Program-made: the position numbers and the translations under genes
The notes under the pieces: generated by a model
The model's database searches: none
What the model saw: only the letters and a program-made list of their open reading frames with translations
What the model was told of the DNA's origin: nothing
NCBI RefSeq assembly: GCF_002968015.1
Contig: NZ_PUIP01000003.1
Location: forward strand, 372,001-436,000
Direction: 5' to 3'
DNA: 64,000 nt
Origin: Massilia phosphatilytica
GTDB taxonomy: Bacteria > Pseudomonadota > Gammaproteobacteria > Burkholderiales > Burkholderiaceae_D
Shown here: piece by piece, positions 8,742-16,478 of the stretch
Position numbering within the stretch: position 1 is the stretch's first letter
How the letters are laid out: the number at the start of each line of letters is the position of its first letter

Positions 8742-10068
8742 CGGGAGACCCTGACTTCACGAAAAGTTGCAAATGTATCGACGAGCGGCGCTCGTATTCG
8801 GCGAGCTGTTTCAGCATCCGGTCGGACAGGACGTGGTCGGCCGACAGCAGCAGCGCGCCCTCCGGGGACAACAGGTCGCGGGTAAGCACCATGCCCGGCT
8901 TGAGCTGGGCCGTGCCCATCGCCACTTCGGCGATCACCTCGGCCACGCTGCGGCCGGTGCGGATATCGTAGAACGCTTCGACAACGGCCGGATCGTAGCG
9001 CTTGCCGCGGCTTTCCGCGACGAGTTCCGTCGCCTGCGCCGCATCCGCGCGGCGCTGCGCGAGCAGGCCCTGCTGCAGCGCCTCGAAATCGTGGGCCACG
9101 GCCAGGATGCGCGCGCCGAGCGGGATGTCGAAGCCGGCCACGCCCTCCGGGAAGCCGACGCCGTCGAAGCGCTCGCGGTGGGCGCCGATGATGCGCGCCG
9201 CTTCGCGCAATTCCTCGAGCGGCATCAGGATCTGCTCGCCCAGGTGCGGGTATTTGCGGTAGAGCCCGAGGTTGTCACCTTTCAGCACCGATTCCGGGAT
9301 GCCGATCAGTCCGTCGGGAAAGCCGGTTTTGCCGATTTCGTGCAGCAGGCCGGCCACGAACACGTCCTGGGCCTCGCGGGCCGACAGGCCCATGCGCAAG
9401 GCGATGCGGCGTGCCAGGTCGGCGACCCGGCGCCCGTGGCCGGGAACGGCGCCGGCGCGCGTCTCGACCATGCTCGAGAACACCTTGATGAGGGTGAGGA
9501 AGTTGTTCTTGAGGCGCTCGTGCGATGCCTGCAGCGATTTCTGGGCCGAGGACAATTCCGCCGTCCGGTCGCGCACACGCTGCTCCAGGTTCGCGTTCAG
9601 GTCGCGCAACTGCTCGTTCTGCTGGCGCGTCAGTTCTTCCAGCCGGAGCTTTTCACGCTGCAGCCCTTGCCGTTCCAGCGCATCGCGCACGACGAGCAGG
9701 ATCGCCTCCTCGTTCCACGGCTTCGTGATGTAGCGGTAGACTTCGCCGCGATTGATCGCGCCGATGGTGGCTTCGTGGTCGGCGTGGCCCGTCAGCAGCA
9801 GGCGCAACGTGTCCGGCCAGCGCTGGCGCACCTTTTCGAGGAATTCGGTACCGTTCACTTCCGGCATCTGCATGTCGGAGATCACGATGTCGACGTGCTC
9901 TTCTTCCAGCACGGCCCACCCGGCCGCGGCGCTGCCCGCGACGAGGACCTTGTAGTTCTCCCGGCGGAACAGGCGGCGCAGCGAGGCGAGGATGTTCGGC
10001 TCGTCGTCGACGCACAGGATCGTGCCCGCAGGCGCATCCGTGCGCGCGGTGGCGGATAACATGTTCAT
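8719..10068 (-). CDS. Receiver plus degenerate HD-GYP domain protein
   Basis: This 449-residue protein has a receiver domain (acceptor D65 in IVISDMQMPEVNG, lysine in YITKPWNEE), a coiled coil at about 140-190, an HD-GYP-type domain from about residue 200 to 370, and a C-terminal tail of 80 residues. HD-GYP enzymes hydrolyse cyclic di-GMP using metal ligands. Here the hallmark HD dyad is H243-E244 (LLHEIGKTG), the GYP motif is GFP (FDGVGFPEG), and the usual HHE is HRE. The usual HP histidine of the central helix is replaced by tyrosine (KYPHLGEQIL). So the fold is present but several ligands are lost, and catalysis is doubtful. It overlaps the downstream receiver gene by 23 bp and starts 46 bp after the HDOD gene. 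Confidence 0.88.
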   Translation of the reverse strand: MNMLSATARTDAPAGTILCVDDEPNILASLRRLFRRENYKVLVAGSAAAGWAVLEEEHVDIVISDMQMPEVNGTEFLEKVRQRWPDTLRLLLTGHADHEATIGAINRGEVYRYITKPWNEEAILLVVRDALERQGLQREKLRLEELTRQQNEQLRDLNANLEQRVRDRTAELSSAQKSLQASHERLKNNFLTLIKVFSSMVETRAGAVPGHGRRVADLARRIALRMGLSAREAQDVFVAGLLHEIGKTGFPDGLIGIPESVLKGDNLGLYRKYPHLGEQILMPLEELREAARIIGAHRERFDGVGFPEGVAGFDIPLGARILAVAHDFEALQQGLLAQRRADAAQATELVAESRGKRYDPAVVEAFYDIRTGRSVAEVIAEVAMGTAQLKPGMVLTRDLLSPEGALLLSADHVLSDRMLKQLAEYERRSSIHLQLFVKSGSPDAPHSHS

Positions 10069-10114
10069 GACTGGGACCCCACGGTGTCGGCCAGTTCGAT
10101 ATTCTCATTCATAA

Positions 10115-10936
10115 TCAGTCCTGCATCAAAAGGCGGCACGCTTCCTCGAACTGCCCTTCCGTCTCGCGGCACACGGCCTGCAGCTGTTCCGGCAGCAGCC
10201 CGAGGTTGGCTGCCGCTACGCCCGCCATGCGTCCGTTCGGGTCCAGCGCGTGCACCAGCCCGTTCGCCACGTGCACGACGCCCGGGATGTCGGCCAGGTC
10301 GGCCGCTGCCGGCGCGTGGTGCTGGCCGATCGCGCGCTGGATCGGCGGCGGGAATTTCCAGGCCTCGGCCAGCAGCTGGCCGGCGCGCTCGTGATCCACG
10401 CCGAGCACGCGCAGTTCGACCGCGGAAAGACCCGCATCATCGTATTCGGCGCTCACTTGCGCATACTGCTCGGGAAAGCTGATCGCCAGCACGAGCCGGC
10501 CGATGTCGTGCAGCAGCCCGCCGATGAAGGCGGCATCCTGGTCGAGGCCCGCGTGGCGCGCAAGGCTCCGGGCGCACAGCGCGGTCGCGATCGAATGGCG
10601 CCAGAAGTATGCCACGTCGACCGTGGGCCGGGCGGCGCCGCCGAACCGGTCGATGATGTTGCTGGCCACGGCCAGCGCCCGCGCGCTGTCGAGCCCGAGC
10701 ACGACGATCGCCTGCTTGACGGTTTTCACCTTGGCCGGCAGGCCGTAGAACGACGAGTTTGCCAGGCGCAGGATCTTCGCGGCCATGGCCTGGTCGCGCG
10801 ACATCTTTTCCGCCAGGGTCGCCACGTCGACGTCCTCGCGCCCGAACGAACTGATCAGGTCGAGGACGACGGACGGCAGCGCCGGCAGGTCGCGCAGGCG
10901 CTGGACCAACTGGGTCAGTTCCACCACGGTCGTCAT
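10115..10936 (-). CDS. HDOD-domain signalling protein (second copy)
   Basis: This 273-residue protein is almost entirely an HDOD domain: LRDLPALPSVVLDLISSFG at the front, the SRDQAMAAKILRLANSSFYG core, and an HD-like segment GGLLHDIGRLVLA further on. Unlike the copy at 7121, it keeps an LLHDIGR motif that resembles a true HD dyad. HDOD proteins are generally regarded as non-enzymatic signalling modules. The ATG at 10936 overlaps the TGA of the upstream GGDEF-EAL gene as ATGA, so the two are translationally coupled. A longer frame runs upstream but is only a shadow of that gene. Its position in an operon of receiver and second-messenger-like proteins points to a regulatory role. Confidence 0.88.
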   Translation of the reverse strand: MTTVVELTQLVQRLRDLPALPSVVLDLISSFGREDVDVATLAEKMSRDQAMAAKILRLANSSFYGLPAKVKTVKQAIVVLGLDSARALAVASNIIDRFGGAARPTVDVAYFWRHSIATALCARSLARHAGLDQDAAFIGGLLHDIGRLVLAISFPEQYAQVSAEYDDAGLSAVELRVLGVDHERAGQLLAEAWKFPPPIQRAIGQHHAPAAADLADIPGVVHVANGLVHALDPNGRMAGVAAANLGLLPEQLQAVCRETEGQFEEACRLLMQD

Positions 10937-13503
10937 GCCGGTGCCGCCATCCGGTCCTGCTCGATGACGATCAGCCATCCCCGCGACTGGGTGCCATTGC
11001 CCATCGGCTGCATGCGGGCATGGACCCGCTCGGCCCCGAGCTTGTGTTCGAACGCGAAGCTCGCGCCATCCGGCAGCGGCTCCGGCAGGCCGGGAAACAG
11101 CTGGCGCAGGTCGCACCCGAGCACCTGCCCCTGCGCCGCGAACAGCCCGTGCGCCGCGCGGTTGGCCAGCACGATGGTGCCGAGATCGTCGCTCGCCAGC
11201 ACCGGCACCGGCACGTTGTCGAGCGCCTCGTGCACGATGTCGAGGCTGATCTCGCCCCGTTCGATGTCACTCTGCTGGCGCGCCAGCACGGACTCCAGCT
11301 GGCGGTTCACGGCCGCGAGCTTCTGGTTCGCCGTGCGCACTTCCAGCGTCAGCAGGCGGTTTTCGTTGGCCATCGCGCCGTACGCGACCGCTTCCTGGAT
11401 ATGGCTGCGCAGTTGCTCGTCGTCCCAGGGCTTGGTCAGGAATTTGTAGATCGCGCCGCCGTTCACGGCATCCGTCACCGTCTGCAGCTCGGTGTAGCCG
11501 GACAGCACGATGCGCACGGTGTCGGGATACAGCTGGCGCACCTTGCGCAGGAATTCGACCCCGGTCATCTCCGGCATGCGCTGGTCGGACACGATCACGT
11601 CGACGGTATGTTCTTCCAGCAGCTTCAGGCCCTCGCTGCCGCTGTTCGCGGTCAGGATGCGGTAACCGTCGCCGCGCAGCAGGCGCCGCAGCGACGACAC
11701 GATGCTCGTCTCGTCGTCGACGAGCAGCAGCGTGGGTTGCGTGCGGTTGAAGCGCAGCAGGCGCGGCGCGAGGCCGGGGCCCGTCTGCAGCAGCGCGGTC
11801 ATCGCGTCGAACGGCACCGGCGCGGACACGAAATCGCCCTGCACCGCATCGCACATGTGGCGCGCCAGGAAATCGCACTGGCCCTCGCGCTCGACGCCGT
11901 CGGCAACGACGCGCATGCCCAGGCTGTGCCCCATCGTGACGATCGCATCGACGACCGCCGCCGCGCCGTCCCCGTCGGGCACGCGCGCGATGAACGACCC
12001 GTCGATCTTGAGGACGTCGATCGGCAGCCGCTGCAGGTTGACGAGGCTGGACGAGCCGGTGCCGAACCCGTCGAGGCACACCCGGATGCCCTTGTCGCGC
12101 AACGCCTGCAGGCACTCGGCCATCCGGTCCACGTCTTCCGCCAGCAGGTTCTCGGCGAGCTCCAGGTCCAGGCACGTCGGCGGCACGCCCGCAGCCGCGA
12201 GCGCGGGCAGGATCGCCCCCTCCAGGTCGCGCATCGCGAACTGGCGCGCCGACAGGTTGACGGCCACGCGCAGCGCCGTGAACCCCTGCGCGTGCCACTG
12301 CCCCGCGTGCGCGGCGGCGTGGCGCAGCACCCAGTCGGCCAGCGCGCCGCCCAGGCCGCAATCTTCCACCACGCCGAGCAGGGTGGCGGACGGCACCGCG
12401 GCACCGTCGTGGTCCAGGCAGACCGACGCTTCCACGGCGCAGATCGTGCCGCTGACGAGGTCGACCCGCGGCCGGTAGCGCAGCGACAGGCCGGAGCCCG
12501 CGAGCGCCTCGCGCAGCGCGAAGCCGATCCGCAGGCGGTCGAGGCCACCGTCCTCGGGCAGCGTGTCGTCCCAGCGCTGCGTACCGGCACCCGCTTCCTG
12601 CGCGCACGCGAGGGCGCGGTCGGCGGCCAGCAGCAGGTCTTCTGCCGTGCGCCCGCTCAGGGGGAACGCGGCCGCGCCCACGCAGCAGGTCACGTACACG
12701 CTGTGCCCGTCGTGCTCGAACGGCTCCGCCACGGTCCGGACGATCTCCTGCAGGCGCGCCGCCGCCTGCGGTGGCTGCATCCCTTCCAGCAGCAGGAGGA
12801 AGTTGTCGCCGCCGTCACGCGCGACCGTCACCTCCGGCCCGGCGGCGACTTCGATCCGCCGCGCAATCTCGCACAGGATGCGCTCGCCGCCCTCGTGGCC
12901 GACCAGCGCGTGGACGCGCTTGAACAGGTCGAGCTGCAGCGCCGCCACCTGCAGCGGGCGCTGGGCGCGCGCGGCGCGGCGCAGCGCATGCTCGAGACGG
13001 TCGCGGAACAGGGCGTGGTTCGGCAAGCCCGTGAGCCCGTCGTGCGTCAGGCTGAACTGCAGGTCGCGCTGGGAAACCGTCTCCATCGTCACATCGCTGC
13101 CGAGGATCAGGAGGCCGGCGCCGCCCTGCGATTCGCTGTGCGGCACGGGTTGCGCCACGAAGTCGACGTAGCGCTGTTGCAGCGCTCCACCGGGACCGGC
13201 CAGGCGCACCGGCCAGGCGCGGTGCACGACCGGTTCGCCCGTGGTCAGCGCGGCTTTCAACAGCGCCACGACGCCCTGATCCGTCACTTCCGGCAGCGCG
13301 ACTTCCATCGGCAGGCCGATCAGGTCGGCGCGTCCTACCAGCTGTTTATACGCGTCGTTCGCATGGGCGAACACGAGATCGGGGCCGACGAGGAAGGCAA
13401 CGAATCCGGGTGCATGTTCGAGCCATTCGAGCGCGACATAGCCTTCGGGGCAAGGCGGCGTCGACGACTTGGGCGCGGAAAGATGTTGGGTGGCTGCATT
13501 CAT
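10933..13503 (-). CDS. PAS-GGDEF-EAL-REC-PAS protein with degenerate GGDEF and EAL sites
   Basis: This 856-residue signalling protein begins with a PAS-like domain (about 25-135). A GGDEF domain follows (about 155-310) whose signature reads GGDNF at 231-235. An EAL domain (about 330-570) has signature EAS at 358-360, LDGFGTG in place of DDFGTG, and LAEN in place of the usual TES/TEN region. A receiver (about 585-705, acceptor in VIVSDQRMPEMTG, lysine in FLTKPWDDE) precedes a short coiled coil and a C-terminal PAS domain. Changes at catalytic positions in both enzyme domains suggest it makes and degrades no cyclic di-GMP, although it may bind nucleotides. The internal receiver between EAL and PAS is unusual. 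The start at 13503 (MNAATQ) is preferred over an open upstream extension; no strong ribosome site is visible. Confidence 0.88.
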   Translation of the reverse strand: MNAATQHLSAPKSSTPPCPEGYVALEWLEHAPGFVAFLVGPDLVFAHANDAYKQLVGRADLIGLPMEVALPEVTDQGVVALLKAALTTGEPVVHRAWPVRLAGPGGALQQRYVDFVAQPVPHSESQGGAGLLILGSDVTMETVSQRDLQFSLTHDGLTGLPNHALFRDRLEHALRRAARAQRPLQVAALQLDLFKRVHALVGHEGGERILCEIARRIEVAAGPEVTVARDGGDNFLLLLEGMQPPQAAARLQEIVRTVAEPFEHDGHSVYVTCCVGAAAFPLSGRTAEDLLLAADRALACAQEAGAGTQRWDDTLPEDGGLDRLRIGFALREALAGSGLSLRYRPRVDLVSGTICAVEASVCLDHDGAAVPSATLLGVVEDCGLGGALADWVLRHAAAHAGQWHAQGFTALRVAVNLSARQFAMRDLEGAILPALAAAGVPPTCLDLELAENLLAEDVDRMAECLQALRDKGIRVCLDGFGTGSSSLVNLQRLPIDVLKIDGSFIARVPDGDGAAAVVDAIVTMGHSLGMRVVADGVEREGQCDFLARHMCDAVQGDFVSAPVPFDAMTALLQTGPGLAPRLLRFNRTQPTLLLVDDETSIVSSLRRLLRGDGYRILTANSGSEGLKLLEEHTVDVIVSDQRMPEMTGVEFLRKVRQLYPDTVRIVLSGYTELQTVTDAVNGGAIYKFLTKPWDDEQLRSHIQEAVAYGAMANENRLLTLEVRTANQKLAAVNRQLESVLARQQSDIERGEISLDIVHEALDNVPVPVLASDDLGTIVLANRAAHGLFAAQGQVLGCDLRQLFPGLPEPLPDGASFAFEHKLGAERVHARMQPMGNGTQSRGWLIVIEQDRMAAPA

Positions 13504-13540
13504 GGCAGTTGGCGCAAAAAATCGGCAATACTCGATAAGC

Positions 13541-13554
13541 TTGAGAAGAATCAA
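13541..13554 (-). promoter_or_regulatory. FNR/DNR-type half-symmetric box upstream of the GGDEF-EAL gene
   Basis: On the minus strand this reads TTGATTCTTCTCAA, a 9 of 10 match to TTGAT-N4-ATCAA; the flanks extend it to CTTGA-N6-TCAAG. It lies 38 bp upstream of the GGDEF-EAL start codon. No -10 is seen at the class II distance, so a simple class II arrangement is not supported. Confidence 0.4.
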
Positions 13555-13573
13555 GCCGTATGTCGAGAATATA

Positions 13574-13596
13574 GAACATTGCCGTAGAGAATGTTC
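13574..13596 (-). terminator. Inverted repeat after hemN, possible weak terminator
   Basis: GAACATT (13574-13580) and AATGTTC (13590-13596) form a 7-bp stem with a 9-base loop. On the minus strand it lies 55 bp past the hemN stop and is followed by TATATTC rather than a clean T-run. It could end the nnrS-hemN transcript or act as an operator for the next gene. Confidence 0.35.
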
Positions 13597-13650
13597 ACCT
13601 ATTTGCGGAAACTGTGTCGTCGTGAATACAGAATGGACACTCTGACCAGC

Positions 13651-15036
13651 CTATACGGTGCGCGAATACTGCATTCTTTGCAACGGCACGGCCGCGGGCT
13701 TGCCGAAATAATCATCGAAGACCATGCAGATGTTGCGCACCAGTAGCCGCCCTTTCGGGGTGACGTCGATGCGCTCCGGCGTCACGGTCAGCAGGCCGTC
13801 CCGCGCCAGTTCGGCGAGCCGGGCCAGTTCCGGCGCGAAGCGCGCGCCGACGTCGACGTCCCAGCGCGCCGCGAGGTCGCGCAGGTCGAGCGCGAAGTCG
13901 CACATCAGCTTCTGAATCACGTCGCGCCGCAACAGGTCGTCGCCGGACAGCGCCAGCCCGCGCGCCACGGGCAGCTCGCCGCGGTCGATGCGCGCGTAAT
14001 ACGGGTCGAGCGATTTCTCGTTCTGCGCATAGGTGCCGTTGACGGCGCTGATCGCCGACACGCCGCATGCGACCATGTCGATGTCCGCATGCGTCGAATA
14101 GCCCTGGAAATTGCGGTGCAGCGTGCCGTCGCGCTGGGCGCGCGCGAGTTCGTCGTCCGGGCGGGCAAAATGGTCCATGCCGATATAGACGTAGCCCGCG
14201 GCGCCCAGGCGCTCGATGCACAGGCCCAGCATGGCCAGCTTCGTCGCGCCGTCCGGCAGGTCCTCGTCGCGGATCAGCTTCTGCGACTTGAACAGCTGCG
14301 GCATGTGCGCGTAGTTGTAGACGGAGATGCGGTCCGGCGCCGCCGCGACGACCTTGTCGAGCGTCGCCGCCATCGTCACCGTGTCCTGCAGCGGCAGGCC
14401 GTAGATCAGGTCGATGCTGATGGAGCGGAAACCCGCGTCGCGCGCGGCTGCGATGGCGTCGCGCGTCAGCGCTTCCGGCTGGATGCGGTTGACGGCGCGC
14501 TGCACGTCCGCGTCGAAGTCCTGCACGCCCAGCGACAGCCGGTTGAAGCCTTGTCTGCGCAACGTGCGGATGCGGGAGGCGTCCACCGTACGCGGGTCGA
14601 TCTCGATGGAGAATTCGCCCACGTCGTCGGACGCGAACGCATAACGGCGGCGCAAGTGGCCCAGCAGGTCGCCCATCTGGGCATCACTCAGGTACGTGGG
14701 CGTGCCGCCGCCGAAGTGCAGCTGCTCGACGATGGCGCCGTCGGAGAAAAGCCTGGCCTGCAGGTCGATCTCGCGCAGCAAATAGCCGAGATACTTCACC
14801 GCCTTGCCGCGGTCGTGCGTGATGATCTTGTTGCATGCGCAGTAGTAGCACAGCGATTCGCAGAACGGGATGTGCACATACAGCGACAGCGGCTTGCCCG
14901 GCCGCGCCGCGGCGGCAAACGCGCCGGCCCCGAACGCCGGGGTGAAGCGGTCCGCAGTGGGATATGACGTGTAGCGCGGACCGCGCTGCGTCATGCGGGC
15001 GATCAGGTCGGCGTCGAATTCGATGGTGGGATGCAT
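13651..15036 (-). CDS. hemN: Oxygen-independent coproporphyrinogen III oxidase
   Basis: This radical-SAM enzyme decarboxylates coproporphyrinogen III to protoporphyrinogen IX without oxygen, supplying haem during anaerobic growth. The cluster-binding motif CESLCYYCAC has cysteines C59, C63 and C66, with C68 as in E. coli HemN. It is preceded by RYTSYPTADRF and followed by the SAM-binding GGGTPTYLS motif. The length of 461 residues is normal for HemN. The ATG at 15036 has GGAG six bases upstream; an in-frame GTG at 15042 is less likely. It lies 12 bp after nnrS on the same strand, so the two should be one operon, which ties anaerobic haem supply to nitrogen-oxide metabolism. Confidence 0.96.
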   Translation of the reverse strand: MHPTIEFDADLIARMTQRGPRYTSYPTADRFTPAFGAGAFAAAARPGKPLSLYVHIPFCESLCYYCACNKIITHDRGKAVKYLGYLLREIDLQARLFSDGAIVEQLHFGGGTPTYLSDAQMGDLLGHLRRRYAFASDDVGEFSIEIDPRTVDASRIRTLRRQGFNRLSLGVQDFDADVQRAVNRIQPEALTRDAIAAARDAGFRSISIDLIYGLPLQDTVTMAATLDKVVAAAPDRISVYNYAHMPQLFKSQKLIRDEDLPDGATKLAMLGLCIERLGAAGYVYIGMDHFARPDDELARAQRDGTLHRNFQGYSTHADIDMVACGVSAISAVNGTYAQNEKSLDPYYARIDRGELPVARGLALSGDDLLRRDVIQKLMCDFALDLRDLAARWDVDVGARFAPELARLAELARDGLLTVTPERIDVTPKGRLLVRNICMVFDDYFGKPAAVPLQRMQYSRTV

Positions 15037-15048
15037 GGTCACTCCGGT

Positions 15049-16239
15049 TCAGCCTTCGCGGCCGTCGATGCGGGCGGAAGTCAGGTACGGCACGTAGACC
15101 GCGAGATAAGCGAGGAAGGCGGCGCTCCAGCACACGGTGGCGAGCAGGATGCCCGCAGCGCGCCAGGACGGCACCACGCCGGCGGCGAAGCGCAGCACGA
15201 CGGCCGCCTGCACGAGCACGAACATCGCGGTCTCGCCGCGGCCGGCCTTCAGCGGACGGCCCGTGTGGCCCAGCGCCGTGCGGGTGATCATGCCCATGAT
15301 CAGGCCGGCCAGCGCGCCGACCGTCAGCACGTGCAGCGCGACACTCCCCGTGACGACGCCGTACTGGGCCAGCGCCAGCAGCAGGAAGCCGAACGGGATC
15401 CAGAAGTACGACACATGCAGGATCCACAGCAGCGGATTGCGCCACGTGCGCCACGGCTGCCAGCCGAGCAGGCGCGCGGCCTGGCCGACGGCCGCGAACA
15501 GCGCGAGGCTGGCCGTGACGGGCGCCGGCAGGCCGGCCGTCCACGCGACGCCGGCCAGCACGGTCAGCGCCAGCGCCCATTTGTCGCGGCGCGCGTCCTG
15601 CACGGGCTGTGTGCCCGGCGCGCCGTTCCGGGTGAACATGGGGATCACGCGGCCGCCGATCACGATCTCGATCACGACAATCAACAGGATCGCGGCGTGC
15701 ACGGGCGCCAGCGGATCGAGGTGGACCCAGCCCAGCGCGGCCGCGTGGAAGCCCACGTTGGCCAGGGTGAGCAGCGCGAGCAGCCCGACGAGGAACATGT
15801 TGCGCAGATTGCCCGACTGCTTCAGCACGCGGAACAGCGGCCACGCGGCGACCGGCAGGAACGCGGCGTCCACGAGGGCACCGACGACGGGCGGGGCGGC
15901 CAGCATGGCGATCCGTCCCGCCAGCCACACGCCGGCGATGGCGGCAAGCGCCTTGCCGCGCGGGGTCCACAGCTTCGTCCAGTTGTAGCCGGCCGTGTAC
16001 AGGAAGCCGACGACGACGGCGAGCGCGAAGCCGAAGACCATCTCGTGCATGTGCCACAGCATGTCGATGCGCGCGGGCAGCCGCATGCCCGCCTGCGCCG
16101 CGATCCACAGCGGCACGGCGAGCGCGCCAAACGCGGCGGCCAGCAGGTAGAACGGGCGGAACCCGAGCGCGAACAGCGGCGCGCGGCCGCCGGCACGCTG
16201 CGGCGCGGGACGGGCTTCTTCGATGGTCATGAGGGCCAT
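15049..16239 (-). CDS. nnrS: NnrS family haem/copper membrane protein
   Basis: This 396-residue polytopic inner-membrane protein (about 12 hydrophobic segments) belongs to the NnrS family, linked in denitrifiers to relief of nitrosative stress. Family landmarks are visible: ALGFRPFYLLAA near the N-terminus, the histidine-rich DMLWHMHEMVFGFA, and GGRVIPMFTRNG. NnrS proteins bind haem and copper; the biochemical role is only partly known. The start at 16239 has AAGGAGG six bases upstream. It is divergent from norB across a 239-bp regulatory region, and a candidate NsrR site lies just upstream of its ribosome site. hemN follows in the same operon. Confidence 0.92.
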   Translation of the reverse strand: MALMTIEEARPAPQRAGGRAPLFALGFRPFYLLAAAFGALAVPLWIAAQAGMRLPARIDMLWHMHEMVFGFALAVVVGFLYTAGYNWTKLWTPRGKALAAIAGVWLAGRIAMLAAPPVVGALVDAAFLPVAAWPLFRVLKQSGNLRNMFLVGLLALLTLANVGFHAAALGWVHLDPLAPVHAAILLIVVIEIVIGGRVIPMFTRNGAPGTQPVQDARRDKWALALTVLAGVAWTAGLPAPVTASLALFAAVGQAARLLGWQPWRTWRNPLLWILHVSYFWIPFGFLLLALAQYGVVTGSVALHVLTVGALAGLIMGMITRTALGHTGRPLKAGRGETAMFVLVQAAVVLRFAAGVVPSWRAAGILLATVCWSAAFLAYLAVYVPYLTSARIDGREG

Positions 16240-16253
16240 GGCGGCCTCCTTTT

Positions 16254-16276
16254 AAGTGGTATCTCCACTGCATGTT
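16254..16276 (-). promoter_or_regulatory. Candidate NsrR operator at nnrS
   Basis: A 23-bp element with 11-1-11 spacing resembles the NsrR consensus (AANATGCATTT and its mirror). The halves are AAGTGGTATCT and CACTGCATGTT, of which the second is the better. It sits immediately upstream of the nnrS ribosome site, where repressor binding would block transcription. An nsrR-like gene lies 2.5 kb away. Confidence 0.4.
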
Positions 16277-16300
16277 ATGAGCCGCCGGGGCGCCGGACAA

Positions 16301-16316
16301 TCGGCCAAAGTGACTA
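16301..16316 (+). promoter_or_regulatory. NarL-like 7-2-7 motif between nnrS and norB
   Basis: TCGGCCA-AA-GTGACTA is the weakest of four related 16-bp elements in the window (others at 24395, 34986 and 41792). The right half (TAGTCAC when reversed) is well conserved; the left half lacks the TA start. It is a candidate site for the narL product. Confidence 0.4.
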
Positions 16317-16351
16317 GTCCGCGATGCCGATATGACGGGACGAAGCACATT

Positions 16352-16367
16352 CCTAAACTGGGTCAAG
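16352..16367 (+). promoter_or_regulatory. Possible FNR/DNR-type box upstream of norB
   Basis: CCTAAACTGGGTCAAG matches the window consensus CTTNAACCNGTTCAAG at 11 of 14 fixed positions. At the same distance as in the ubiU, nrdJ and HMA-gene promoters, the -10 would be TGCGAT (16389-16394), inside the candidate NsrR operator. It is weaker than the three main copies. Confidence 0.35.
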
Positions 16368-16378
16368 CATTTCAAATA

Positions 16379-16401
16379 AAGCTGCATTTGCGATGCAACT
16401 A
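16379..16401 (+). promoter_or_regulatory. Candidate NsrR operator at norB
   Basis: The left half AAGCTGCATTT matches 10 of 11 positions of the NsrR half-site. The core is a perfect inverted repeat, TGCAT-TTGCG-ATGCA (16383-16397). It lies about 80 bp upstream of the norB start. Together with nsrR directly downstream of norB, it fits NO-responsive derepression. Confidence 0.5.
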
Positions 16402-16478
16402 TTGCGGGATTTCGCCGCACAATGCGGTCCAGGCGCCCCGCTGCGCCACCGATCAACCACAGTGAAGGAACACAAGCC

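Noticed and set aside
16422-16478. Upstream extension of norB
   Set aside because: The extra residues are encoded by the regulatory region, and a ribosome site precedes the ATG at 16479.
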